A DNA stretch of 64,000 bases from JADJOM01 sp963817435 (GTDB lineage: Bacteria > Gemmatimonadota > Gemmatimonadetes > Gemmatimonadales > GWC2-71-9), in NCBI GenBank assembly GCA_963817435.1, contig CAWFNY010000003.1:682001-746000 (forward strand), in the 5' to 3' direction. Positions 43,051-50,909 of the stretch are shown piece after piece. Every line of letters starts with the position of its first letter. The first letter of the stretch is position 1. The notes under the pieces were generated by a model that did not search any database, was not told where the DNA came from, and was given only the letters and a program-made list of their open reading frames with translations. A program made the position numbers and the translations under genes.

Positions 43051-44259
43051 TTACTCAGAGTCACGTGAAACTGGAGCCGGTCCCATGCAGTCTGTGCCTC
43101 GGAGGGTTGGCTTCTGCGTAATCCAATCGAAGAATTGTCCATCGCTCGGGCGCCGCACCGCACCCCGGCGGATTGAGGCAAGCCAAGCGTCATACTTGGG
43201 GCCCAGATCGTCGTCGCCCAAACAGTATTGCTCGGTCTTGATCGCGATGGCGCCGTACAGCCACTCCCACTTCATCGCCTGAGGGAGATCGGATCGTGTG
43301 AAAAGCAGCGGGAGTGCATCCATGATATCCCACATGGTGACATCCTTGTCGCCCAGTCGGCCCGGCAGCGGGGCTGGCACGGCGCTCTCCATCGCGCGAC
43401 GGAGTGACGCCGCCTCGGCTCCCCGGTCAGTGACGTCATAGAGGGCCGTCAGCGCCAAGGCCACAGTCTTGGTTAGGAAGATTCCCATGACCATCTCGGG
43501 AGTGGTGGGCGCCTCGTCCATGAGCAGAATGCTGCCCTCCAGTGCCTCCTTCAGAATCCGTTCTGCCTCAGAAGGATGCCCAGCATGGAGCTGCAGTGCG
43601 GCACGGCCGCACCAGATGCGGACCGCGCCTCTGAAGGGGGAAGAGTGTGGAATGGGGAGCTTGTAGAAGAAGAGGGGGTCGTCCCCGGGTGTCTTGTAGG
43701 TCCATCGGTTACCGAGAATGTCTGCTCCTGGCGCGCGCGCGAACGTCCGAAATAGGGTGTCTCGCGGTTGTTCAACGGTGAGACGGCGGAGCGTCACGAC
43801 CTCGGCGGGCGAAAGCCCGTGGGCGGCCCGCGACACCAAGTCGCTGCACCATGTCGCCGGCGGCAGCGACCCCAGGCTGTCGACCCCCTCCGCCTGGTAC
43901 CACTCGCTCGTAGCGCTATCCGGTCCGGGCACCAGGAAGTCCGTACCCGACGGATTGCGCCACCAAACAAGATGGTGGTACGCCCGGCCTGCGGCGGCTG
44001 GTGTGATCGTCGCATCCGGGGCTAACGCATAGCCTCGCACCGCGCTGGCGATAGCCGCCCTTTGGAGCACGGCGGAAAACCGGGGCTTGCCGATAGCGGC
44101 CACGATGCGGATCACACTCTTCCGGATGATCAATGGGAGAATGGCTCTGGCCCCAATGCCGAGCACAGCTAGAGCAACAACGGAGATAAGTGCCCACTTC
44201 AGCAACCGCCGCGTTCCGGGTGAACGCGCAACCTCGGAACCCACGGTTCTATCTGTCAT
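43051..44259 (-). CDS. Membrane-anchored helical-repeat-like protein, unknown
   Basis: 402 aa from MTDRTVGSEVARS. One membrane helix near residues 20-45 (LKWALISVVALAVLGIGARAILPLI), then a large extracytoplasmic helical part with TPR-like stretches (WCGRAALQLHAGHPSEAERILKEALEGSIL). Several Trp-rich motifs (YHHLVWWRNPSG) are notable. Family not recognised. One of the longer cassette genes. Confidence 0.55.
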   Translation of the reverse strand: MTDRTVGSEVARSPGTRRLLKWALISVVALAVLGIGARAILPLIIRKSVIRIVAAIGKPRFSAVLQRAAIASAVRGYALAPDATITPAAAGRAYHHLVWWRNPSGTDFLVPGPDSATSEWYQAEGVDSLGSLPPATWCSDLVSRAAHGLSPAEVVTLRRLTVEQPRDTLFRTFARAPGADILGNRWTYKTPGDDPLFFYKLPIPHSSPFRGAVRIWCGRAALQLHAGHPSEAERILKEALEGSILLMDEAPTTPEMVMGIFLTKTVALALTALYDVTDRGAEAASLRRAMESAVPAPLPGRLGDKDVTMWDIMDALPLLFTRSDLPQAMKWEWLYGAIAIKTEQYCLGDDDLGPKYDAWLASIRRGAVRRPSDGQFFDWITQKPTLRGTDCMGPAPVSRDSE

Positions 44260-44355
44260 GGAAGACTGGCAGGCCAGAGGTGGTCGCAAGGCACATGAGT
44301 ACGCCATTGGCTACGAGAGATGCCACGTCGACGCTCACGACTCGACAACGTGGCA

Positions 44356-44452
44356 GCCTAACGTCTGCGCATAAGCTGCGAAGCGCGGCTCACAGTGTTA
44401 GAAGATAAGGCCATGCTGGCCGCGCTTCGACAGCTTCATGCGCTGGTTAGGC
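44356..44452 (-). repeat. attC, class A with variant loop (97 bp)
   Basis: Cores GCCTAAC and GTTAGGC; the loop is AT-rich (CAGTGTTAGAAGATAAGGCCA) and itself contains GTTAGAA. Confidence 0.9.
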
Positions 44453-44505
44453 GGCTGGCCCAGCAGGTCGTAGCGTGTTTCGTCATGTGCATCGGCCTCG
44501 GCGCG

Positions 44506-45009
44506 TCACTGCTGCCTGCGGTCGCGGACTACAGTCACCTCTGCCCAGGGCGCATAGGGCTCGACACAGTTAACGCAAACGACGTCCGTGAATACCTTGA
44601 CGATGCCATGCAGGGTGCTAGGGATCTTGGGTGAAGGCGGCAGCGGAAGGAACAGTTGGACGCCGGAGAGCCCCCAACTCCAGAACACCTGCAATGTGTC
44701 GTGTCCCCAGGAACCGGAGATGTCCCAACCAGGTGGAAGGTACTCGTTGCCAATCGACCCCGGTGGCGACGTGACTGTCAGTGACCCTTCCCATTCCGGG
44801 TTGGGGGTGTCCGTGAGGCAGAACGACCCCGGTGGAGTGTAGCGAAGGGAGTCGCCGGGGAACTCGGAAGCCAGATGCCAGGGGCGGCGCACAACGTGAT
44901 AACAACCGGCGAGCCCCGGATGTGGAGCGACGTTGCGGGTTGGAGCCGGGGTGGGTCGCCCGCACGCGGCGACTAGCACGCACAGCGCGACTCGGTTTAG
45001 TAGGTACAA
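44506..45009 (-). CDS. Lipoprotein of unknown function
   Basis: 167 aa. Signal with lipobox LVAAC at ~12-16 (VALCVLVAACGRP). The mature part has GLAGCYHVVRRPWH, a pattern (GxxGCYxL) I also recall in small lipoproteins of unknown function, and CVNCVEPY near the end. Single-gene cassette. Confidence 0.6.
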   Translation of the reverse strand: MYLLNRVALCVLVAACGRPTPAPTRNVAPHPGLAGCYHVVRRPWHLASEFPGDSLRYTPPGSFCLTDTPNPEWEGSLTVTSPPGSIGNEYLPPGWDISGSWGHDTLQVFWSWGLSGVQLFLPLPPSPKIPSTLHGIVKVFTDVVCVNCVEPYAPWAEVTVVRDRRQQ

Positions 45010-45045
45010 GCGAAGCCTGCCCGACGAAGGTGATGGTAACCAGCC

Positions 45046-45171
45046 GCCTAACGACCGCGCATCACCTGCGGGGCCGCGGCGAGTGTGGAGAACTTACCCG
45101 GCGCCGTCCGGCCGGGCTAGGCCTGAGCAAAGCGACGGCCGCGCCCCGACTGGTGCATGCGCTGGTTAGAC
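45046..45171 (-). repeat. attC, class B (126 bp), attached to the duplicated cassette
   Basis: Cores GCCTAAC and GTTAGAC. From base 45048 on it appears identical to the site at 61639, loop included, so it moved as a unit with the genes to its right. Confidence 0.95.
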
Positions 45172-45247
45172 CGCAGTCGGGATGCGCCGTCTATCTACGA
45201 GTGGGATGACCCGGCCACCGCGCTCAGTGCCAACCTCAAGAAAGTGT

Positions 45248-45285
45248 TTGAACTGGGGCTGCCCAATTGATTTAGACGGTAGTCT
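45248..45285 (+). promoter_or_regulatory. Candidate promoter and operator of the sdpRI-like operon (copy 1)
   Basis: TTGAAC, a 17-base spacer and TTTAGA form a plausible -35/-10 pair. The inverted repeat AGAC-GGTA-GTCT (45274-45285) overlaps the -10 and ends 15 bases before the ArsR-type ATG, a good place for an autorepressor to bind. Confidence 0.45.
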
Positions 45286-45300
45286 CAGTATCTTAGCGTC

Positions 45301-45594
45301 ATGGACAAGCTCTACAAGGCGCTGGCGGACCCGACAAGACGGCAGATTCTATCGCTTCTGAGGGAGAAGGACCGCACCGCGGGCGACATTGCCGCGGAGT
45401 TCCCGATGGCATGGGCGTCCGTCTCGCACCACCTGGGCACCCTCAAGGAGGCCGGATTGGTCCTGGCGGTCCGCGAGGGGCAGTTCATCCGGTATTCCCT
45501 CAATACCACGGTGTTCCAGGAGCTGATCCAGCAACTGATCGGTTTGACTCAACGCAAGAACGGGCGAAAGCAGAAGGAGACAGATCATGCGTAA
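45301..45594 (+). CDS. ArsR-family repressor, SdpR-like (copy 1)
   Basis: 97 aa winged-helix protein: LYKALADPTRRQILSLLREKDRTAGDIAAEFPMAWASVSHHLGTLKEAGLV is the standard ArsR recognition core, without metal-binding Cys. In Bacillus subtilis SdpR represses its own operon and is released by SdpI at the membrane; the gene order here is the same. The stop overlaps the next start by 8 bases. It is on the + strand, antisense to the rest of the array, and has its own promoter. Confidence 0.9.
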   Translation: MDKLYKALADPTRRQILSLLREKDRTAGDIAAEFPMAWASVSHHLGTLKEAGLVLAVREGQFIRYSLNTTVFQELIQQLIGLTQRKNGRKQKETDHA

Positions 45595-46255
45595 GTTGAT
45601 TCCGGGACTGGTGGTGTTGGCCGCGGCGGCCGGATTCTCGATATGGGCCTACCCGCAGCTTCCGGCCCAGGTGGCGACCCATTTCGATCTCGATGGCGAC
45701 CCGAATGGCTGGTCATCGCGCCTGGTGGCCTCGATTCTGGCCCCGGCCCTCGGGCTCGTGCTGGTGAGTGTTTTCGCCGTGCTGCCGCGCATCGATCCGC
45801 GACGGGCGAACTACCCCCTGTTCAGTCCGACCTATTGGACCATCGTCAACGCGGTGCTGGTGCTCCTGGCCGGCGTCCACGTCGTCGTACTCGGCAAGTC
45901 GCTGGGGTGGGTGGTGGACATGGGCAAGGTAGCCGGTCTTGGGATCGGCGGGCTCTTCATCCTGCTGGGCAATCTGATGACTCGGATCCGGCCGAACTGG
46001 TTCATGGGAATTCGTACTCCCTGGACGCTCAGCAGCGATACCGTCTGGCGGAAGACCCATCGCTTCGGCGGAGTGTCGTTTGCGATCGCCGGGGTCTGCA
46101 TGACCGCGACGGCACTAGTCGCCTCACCCTGGCTGCGGGCTGGCGCCATCGGCATGGCGGGCGCGGCGGCGCTCGGCTCGGTGGTCTATTCATACGTGAT
46201 CTGGAAGCGGGAGCAGAACGGGGCTGCCGCGAATGGGATGCACGCGAAGTCTTAG
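45587..46255 (+). CDS. SdpI-like membrane immunity protein (copy 1)
   Basis: 222 aa, six membrane helices. N-terminal DUF1648-type segment (AQVATHFDLDGDPNGWSSR) and SdpI signature in the second half (MTRIRPNWFMGIRTPWTLSSDTVWRKTHRFGG: NxxxGIRTPWTLSSExVWxxTH). SdpI confers resistance to the SDP toxin and sequesters SdpR at the membrane. No toxin gene accompanies it, so it looks like a portable immunity cassette. Confidence 0.92.
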   Translation: MRKLIPGLVVLAAAAGFSIWAYPQLPAQVATHFDLDGDPNGWSSRLVASILAPALGLVLVSVFAVLPRIDPRRANYPLFSPTYWTIVNAVLVLLAGVHVVVLGKSLGWVVDMGKVAGLGIGGLFILLGNLMTRIRPNWFMGIRTPWTLSSDTVWRKTHRFGGVSFAIAGVCMTATALVASPWLRAGAIGMAGAAALGSVVYSYVIWKREQNGAAANGMHAKS

Positions 46256-46315
46256 GAGATTCGGCGGGGGACGAAGCGGGGGCTTGGAGGACTAGCAACA
46301 ACGGGAACGGATGCG

Positions 46316-46413
46316 GTCTAACGTCTGCGCATAAGCTGCGAAGCGCGGCTCACGGGCGCTAGTAGTCCCATGGAAGCTGGCCGCGCTTCGGCAGCTTCAT
46401 GCGCCGGTTAGGC
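46316..46413 (-). repeat. attC, class A (98 bp)
   Basis: Cores GTCTAAC and GTTAGGC. It shares only its first ~25 bases with the attC at 62909, so it was not part of the duplicated unit. It ends the MazEF cassette. Confidence 0.94.
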
Positions 46414-46416
46414 TGC

Positions 46417-46740
46417 TCAGGGTGCAAACATCTCGCCGAGCGTTCGTAGCAGCGCAGCTTGCGTCGGCTTGTCAAGGAGACCTAGTCGGCGGACGAACCG
46501 GGTCGTGTCGACTGTCCGAAGCTGGTCCAGGACCACTTGTCCGGGCTTTCCGCGGAACCGGCAGGTGATCCGGGTCGGGTAGGCGCGCCCCTTGGTCGTC
46601 ATGGGCGCCACAATCACCGTCCGCAGGTGCCGATTCATTTCGTCCGGGGAGACAATGACGCAGGGGCGAGTCTTTTGAATCTCCGATCCCACCGTGGGGT
46701 CCAGCCTCACCAGGTAGACCTCGAACCGACCTACCGCCAT
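46417..46740 (-). CDS. MazF/PemK-type endoribonuclease toxin
   Basis: 107 aa. FEVYLVRLDPTVGSEIQKTRPCVIVSPDEMN is the diagnostic MazF start; VIVAPMTTKGRAYPTRI and GQVVLDQLRTVDTTRFVRRLG complete the fold (catalytic Arg and Thr). It cleaves mRNA at short motifs. It overlaps the antitoxin gene by 10 bases. Confidence 0.95.
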   Translation of the reverse strand: MAVGRFEVYLVRLDPTVGSEIQKTRPCVIVSPDEMNRHLRTVIVAPMTTKGRAYPTRITCRFRGKPGQVVLDQLRTVDTTRFVRRLGLLDKPTQAALLRTLGEMFAP

Positions 46741-46982
46741 TCCCAGTCCGTCCGATCGAAGGTGGTGAGAGCCGGGGCATCGAGGAGTTGGTCGTCTCCG
46801 GCGGCGGCCATCGCCCGAAAGGCAGCCTCCCAGCCAGTCCGTGGGTGGTCCGGAGAACTGATGACGAGACGATTGTCCAACACCTCGAGCTCCACCTCTT
46901 CGCGGAGGCGCGCTTGTTCGAGGAGGGGCTTGGGAATCCGGATACCACGGGAGTTCCCGATGCGGACGATGCGCGTCTTCAT
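46731..46982 (-). CDS. MazE-type (AbrB fold) antitoxin
   Basis: 83 aa from MKTRIVRIGNSRGIRIPKPLLEQ, the swapped-hairpin AbrB/MazE DNA-binding motif (IGNSRGIRIPK). The C-terminal tail FDRTDWEW probably docks in MazF. Upstream in-frame starts to 47042 lack family similarity. Confidence 0.93.
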   Translation of the reverse strand: MKTRIVRIGNSRGIRIPKPLLEQARLREEVELEVLDNRLVISSPDHPRTGWEAAFRAMAAAGDDQLLDAPALTTFDRTDWEWR

Positions 46983-47071
46983 GTCACGGGCAGGGTTAGA
47001 GTGTGCCCACAATGTAGGCCCAGAGCAAGCGGAGCGCAACAAGGAGGATTGGGGCGACCCGGTAGGGAGCA

Positions 47072-47196
47072 GCCTAACGACCGCGCATCACCTGCGGGGC
47101 CGCGGCGCGTGTGCGGAACCTACCGGGCGACGATGGCCGTGCCAGCCTTGCGAAACCCGACGGCCGCGCCCCGACTGGTGCATGCGCTGGTTAGGC
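47072..47196 (-). repeat. attC, class B (125 bp)
   Basis: Cores GCCTAAC and GTTAGGC. It ends the 47287 cassette. Confidence 0.93.
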
Positions 47197-47286
47197 CGCA
47201 ACGAGAGTGAGGTCGGCCTTCGAATGGCGCAGCACGGAGGCTGGGACGGGTGTGGCATCCGGGTGGCGACGATGCGCGCTCACAGC

Positions 47287-47598
47287 TTAGACCAGTGGAC
47301 TGAAGAAGATCAGCCACGACATCGCCAAGGCGAGCAGCCCGGCCAGGCCGGCACAGAGTAATGCCCAAAGCCGATGCAGCTTTAGTGGGCGCTGTTCGAG
47401 ATGAACGCTCCATACTGCACCAGAGACGCTGCTTACCCCTGCGAGCATGATGGCAGTCCCCACAATCGCAGCCGTGCCGTGGGCCATCACCACGTCCGCC
47501 CCATCCGATAGGAATCCCAGCAATGCGGCGATGACAGCCACGATTGCGAGAGGCACCCAAGCCAGGGTATTGGCGGTTCGCCGAGAGCGCGCGATCAC
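47287..47598 (-). CDS. Small three-TM membrane protein
   Basis: 103 aa from GTG (VIARSRRTANTLAW), chosen because GGAAAGG lies 5 bases upstream; a TTG at 47640 is possible. Three hydrophobic helices (VPLAIVAVIAALLGFL; TAAIVGTAIMLAGVSSV; LLCAGLAGLLALAMSWLIFF). Unknown family. About 90 bases separate the stop from its attC. Confidence 0.55.
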   Translation of the reverse strand: MIARSRRTANTLAWVPLAIVAVIAALLGFLSDGADVVMAHGTAAIVGTAIMLAGVSSVSGAVWSVHLEQRPLKLHRLWALLCAGLAGLLALAMSWLIFFSPLV

Positions 47599-47647
47599 TG
47601 GACCTTTCCTCGAGGAAGTGGCTGGGAGTGTTGGTGACAAGATTGCG

Positions 47648-47745
47648 GCCTAACGTCTGCGCATAAGCTGCGAAGCGCGGCTCATGGGCGCCAGTAGTCC
47701 CGGCAAAGCCGGCCGCGCTTCGACAGCTTCATGCGGCTGTTAGCC
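47648..47745 (-). repeat. attC, class A (98 bp)
   Basis: Cores GCCTAAC and GTTAGCC; right arm varies (CATGCGGC). IS30 copy 2 begins 1-2 bases after the right core. Its right core does not match the next left core (ATCTAAC at 49409). Confidence 0.92.
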
Positions 47746-47746
47746 C

Positions 47747-48850
47747 GCGCGGATTCATAAACTAAGTGCAACACACGTAGGGAAGAGGACGGTGACCTGT
47801 CAGTCGGGTATCCTTCTGATCTCCTCCAAGAGAACGAAGGCCCCCATGTACTCACAGATCACCGCGGACGAAAGATATACCCTCGGCCTCCTGCGGCGGC
47901 TCGGGCTCCGCCCGGCGGACATCGCCCGGGCGCTGGGCCGCCACCGCAGCACCATCGGCCGGGAACTCGCCCGCAACAGCCGCCTCGATGGGAGCTATCG
48001 TCCCGCCGTGGCCCAGGCCAACGCTGGCGCCCGGCGGTGGCGCAGCCGCCGGGGCGAGCGGTTCACCCCGGCCGAGTTTGCCCTCGTGACGGCGCGGCTC
48101 GCGCTCAAGTGGAGCCCCGAGCAAATCGCCGGGGAGCTCCGGCGGACCGGCCGGCTGGCGATCAGCCACGAGACGATCTATCGCTACATCTGGGCGGACA
48201 AACGCCGCGGGGGCCAGCTGCACACCCATCTTCGCGGGGCGCCGAAGCTCCGTCGCAAGCGCTATGGGAGTTACGAGCGACGGGGCCGTGTGACGGGGAA
48301 ACGCCCCATCAGCGCCCGGCCGGCCTCGGTCGAGACGCGCCGCCAGGGCGGGCACTGGGAGGTGGATACCGTGCTGGGCACCGGGGATCGGCACTGCGTG
48401 CTGAGCCTGGTCGAGCGGACGTCGGGCTACCTCGTCCTCGGCAAGCTCAGCGCGCGCACCACCGCCGCCGTCACCCAGCGGGCGATTCAGCTCATTCGCC
48501 AGGAGCGCCAGCCGGTGCGCACCATCACCGCCGACAACGGCACCGAGTTCCACGACTATGCGCGGATCGAGGCCGCCACGGGGACCACGTTCTACTTCGC
48601 GACCCCGCATCATGCCTGGGAGCGCGGCACCAACGAGAACACCAATGGCCTGCTGCGCCAGTATCTCCCGAAGGGCCACAGCATGGCGCGCCTCACGCAA
48701 CGCGACTGCACCCAGATCGCCCGCGCCCTCAACACCCGGCCGCGCAAGCGTCACCACTATCAGACCCCGGAGGCTCGCTATGCGACGCTTACGTGAACGC
48801 CCCGACAAGCACTATCGGGGCGAACGTTGCACTTCACGCTTGAATTCACA
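47747..48850 (+). mobile_element. IS30-family insertion sequence, copy 2
   Basis: As read, identical to copy 1 over 1,104 bp, in the same orientation and in the same position relative to an attC. The right flank begins T-GGCAAC, where T is the last base of the core GTTAGAT predicted from the neighbouring ATCTAAC. Confidence 0.94.
47846..48796 (+). CDS. IS30-family transposase (copy 2)
   Basis: 316 aa; the translation matches copy 1. HTH (RHRSTIGREL) and the DDE core (HWEVDTV, ADNGTEF, NENTNGLLRQY) are intact, so it could supply active transposase. Confidence 0.95.
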   Translation: MYSQITADERYTLGLLRRLGLRPADIARALGRHRSTIGRELARNSRLDGSYRPAVAQANAGARRWRSRRGERFTPAEFALVTARLALKWSPEQIAGELRRTGRLAISHETIYRYIWADKRRGGQLHTHLRGAPKLRRKRYGSYERRGRVTGKRPISARPASVETRRQGGHWEVDTVLGTGDRHCVLSLVERTSGYLVLGKLSARTTAAVTQRAIQLIRQERQPVRTITADNGTEFHDYARIEAATGTTFYFATPHHAWERGTNENTNGLLRQYLPKGHSMARLTQRDCTQIARALNTRPRKRHHYQTPEARYATLT

Positions 48851-48857
48851 TGGCAAC

Positions 48858-49373
48858 TTAGAAGCCGTAAGCGAGCCCCAGGCGCGCCGCTACCAACAGG
48901 ACAAGGCCAGCATAGAACAACCCGTTGCGCCACTTGTATGCCCTCTGGGAGCGCTTGATAACAGCATCGATCGGCTCCTTCATTGCATCAGCTGCGAGTT
49001 TGTGCTGTTGCGCTTTTGCCAGCGCCTCGCCGCGCGAAATGAATTTCCCTGTCCCTATGCTGAGAAGTGCATCGGACCCCCGCGCCATCTCGGCCAACGC
49101 GCCTGCGGAGTCACTGTGTTCAAGTCGTGTGTGCATGGCCCCGATCGCAGCCACGTTCCATTCTATTCTGGTAATACCGGCAACGATGGACAAGCCGAAC
49201 GCAACGATAGCGGTTACTTCAAGTGTCGAAGCATTTAGGCCAAGAGGCAAGGGACGGAGCTGTTGGCCGAGGTAGCCAGTAAGAGCAGCCGAGAGCCCGA
49301 CCATGAAGTAGTCGAGCTTCTCGGACGCCTGTTGGTGAGTATCCCAGGCCTTGTCGCTTCGTTCGTGAGACAT
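48858..49373 (-). CDS. Membrane protein of unknown function
   Basis: 171 aa from MSHERSDKAWDTHQQASEKLDYF. Two membrane segments near the N-terminus (YFMVGLSAALTGYLGQ; STLEVTAIVAFGLSIVAGI) and one at the C-terminus (WRNGLFYAGLVLLVAARLGLAY), with a charged helical middle that may be a cytoplasmic coil. Its attC arm pair is separated from it by IS30 copy 2. Family not recognised. Confidence 0.6.
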   Translation of the reverse strand: MSHERSDKAWDTHQQASEKLDYFMVGLSAALTGYLGQQLRPLPLGLNASTLEVTAIVAFGLSIVAGITRIEWNVAAIGAMHTRLEHSDSAGALAEMARGSDALLSIGTGKFISRGEALAKAQQHKLAADAMKEPIDAVIKRSQRAYKWRNGLFYAGLVLLVAARLGLAYGF

Positions 49374-49408
49374 CCGCACTTGCCATGATGGGGCAGGTCA
49401 GTGTTGCC

Positions 49409-49506
49409 ATCTAACGTCTGCGCATAAGCTGCGAAGCGCGGCTCACGGGCGCCAGTACTGCCGGGGAAGCCGGCCGCGCTTCGGCAGCTTCATGCGCCGG
49501 TTAGGC
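49409..49506 (-). repeat. attC, class A (98 bp)
   Basis: Cores ATCTAAC and GTTAGGC. It ends the ParE-like cassette. Confidence 0.93.
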
Positions 49507-49507
49507 A

Positions 49508-49804
49508 TCAGCGCCGCGACTGCCATCGCCTTGGGTCGCGCCTGTCGTGCATGACGGCGATCACGACCGTGGCGTCCGGCAGTGCCACATAGAAGACCGA
49601 ATACGGAAAACGGCGGAGTCGGGTGCGCCGGATGTCGTCGAGGACTTCTGGGAACTGGCGTGGCTCGCGGGTCAGGGGGGACAACGCGGCCCGCAAGGCG
49701 CGGAGGAACTCGAAGCCCAGGCCGGTGCTCCGCTCCTCATACCAGGTGAACGCTTCTCGGGCATCCGCTTTGGCGTCTGGCCGAAGAAACAAGCGCGGCG
49801 TCAT
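49508..49804 (-). CDS. RelE/ParE-superfamily toxin
   Basis: 98 aa. AREAFTWYEERSTGLGFEFLRALRAALSPLTREPRQFPEVLDDIRRTRLRRFPYSVFYVALPDATVVIAVMHDRRDPRRW is the ParE pattern, with the RRFPYxVFY strand and the HDRRDPxxW ending. Gyrase poison or mRNA interferase. It overlaps the antitoxin stop by 4 bases. Confidence 0.92.
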   Translation of the reverse strand: MTPRLFLRPDAKADAREAFTWYEERSTGLGFEFLRALRAALSPLTREPRQFPEVLDDIRRTRLRRFPYSVFYVALPDATVVIAVMHDRRDPRRWQSRR

Positions 49805-50013
49805 CCGCCGCGCTCGATATCGCTGAGGGCATCCTCCCAGTCCTGTCCGGGGTGGGGGTCGGCTTGGAGCGCCGCTCGCCGCTTCTGAAGTTCTGCCGTC
49901 TGGGCACCGGTGAGGGGCAAGGCCTCAGCGGGGAGGCTATCCCATAAGTCCTCGGCCAGCTGGATCCGCTCGGCCGGGGTGAGATGGCTGAAGTCTATGG
50001 CGGACTTTGACAT
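49801..50013 (-). CDS. Addiction-module antitoxin (short helical family)
   Basis: 70 aa: SHLTPAERIQLAEDLWDSLPAEALPLTGAQTAELQKRRAALQADPHPGQDWEDALSDIE matches the small antitoxin family usually paired with ParE-like toxins (LSxxERIxLAExLWDS...LxRRxxxxxxxPxxGxxWEE). It has no evident DNA-binding domain. Confidence 0.9.
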   Translation of the reverse strand: MSKSAIDFSHLTPAERIQLAEDLWDSLPAEALPLTGAQTAELQKRRAALQADPHPGQDWEDALSDIERGG

Positions 50014-50059
50014 GGGACCAATTTGGGGCCGGGTTAACGAAATGGCAAGATTCGCTGAT

Positions 50060-50157
50060 GCCTAACGTCTGCGCATAAGCTGCGAAGCGCGGCTCATCGG
50101 CGCCAGTAGTCATAGGGACGCTGGCCGCGCTTCGGCAGCTTCATGCGCCGGTTAGAC
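50060..50157 (-). repeat. attC, class A (98 bp)
   Basis: Cores GCCTAAC and GTTAGAC. It ends the 50165 cassette. Confidence 0.93.
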
Positions 50158-50164
50158 GGCAAAG

Positions 50165-50788
50165 TCACTGAGCAACTAGCGTGAAGTCACGCGACGCCGG
50201 GCGCCACTGATAGATCTCCCTGAGCGGAGCACCTTGGGCGCGATGACAATCCCCGTCCTGGGAACAGAGAACCTGAAACCGGAGGCCTATACGCGCCAGG
50301 CGGCCTCCGCCGAGGACCTTGATGGCCACGCTGTCCACCGTGGCGCCCTTGGTAGCAACACCGTCCATATCCTCATCGGTGACGACGTTCAGGGCCGTGG
50401 TCAGGTCATTGGGGCCGACGAGGACAACGGAGGCCGCATGCTGGAGCCAACCCGTGCCCACGCCGCTCCGGTAGAAGAGTATCAGGTCTGGATGGCCTTC
50501 TCCGGTGGCGTCAACTGTCTGAAGCGAATCAATCCCGCCAAAGGCGTCCGTCACTGCGAGTTGCCTGCCGTCGCAGTCGAAGAGGACGAGGACACTGCGA
50601 TTGGGGCCGTACGCGGTCACCGCCGCTAGCAGGCGCTCGCTGGAGTCCGCTCCAAAGGTGAGCCATTGGATGGTCGAGTCAGGCAGCCAAGTGCCTGCAA
50701 AGCGGTCACGGGCGTAGTCGAAGGCCCGCGAGGCCATGGAAGCGTTCGGGGTGCAGGCAGCAAGGAGGAGGACGACCTGGAGAAGCAT
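50165..50788 (-). CDS. Lipoprotein with FG-GAP/VCBS-like features
   Basis: 207 aa. Lipobox LLAAC at ~8-12 after a short signal. The body has acidic, repeat-like loops (VDATGEGHPDLILFYRSG; VVTDEDMDGVATKGATVDS) similar to calcium-binding FG-GAP/EF-type loops, and two Cys (VLCSQDGDCHR). Function unknown. Single-gene cassette. Confidence 0.6.
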   Translation of the reverse strand: MLLQVVLLLAACTPNASMASRAFDYARDRFAGTWLPDSTIQWLTFGADSSERLLAAVTAYGPNRSVLVLFDCDGRQLAVTDAFGGIDSLQTVDATGEGHPDLILFYRSGVGTGWLQHAASVVLVGPNDLTTALNVVTDEDMDGVATKGATVDSVAIKVLGGGRLARIGLRFQVLCSQDGDCHRAQGAPLREIYQWRPASRDFTLVAQ

Positions 50789-50811
50789 GGAGCCCGCTGG
50801 CAGTTCTTGCC

Positions 50812-50909
50812 GTCTAACGTCTGCGCATAAGCTGCGAAGCGCGGCTCAGGGGCGCTAGTAGTGCCTCGGAAGCTTGCCGCGCTTCGGCAGCTTCATGCGC
50901 CGGTTAGGC
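50812..50909 (-). repeat. attC, class A (98 bp)
   Basis: Cores GTCTAAC and GTTAGGC. It ends the 50904 cassette; the stop codon of that gene overlaps the right core. Confidence 0.93.

Noticed and set aside
45301..46255. Interpretation of the ArsR/SdpI pair as arsenic resistance
   Set aside because: The regulator lacks metal-binding cysteines and the partner carries SdpI, not arsenite pump, motifs.
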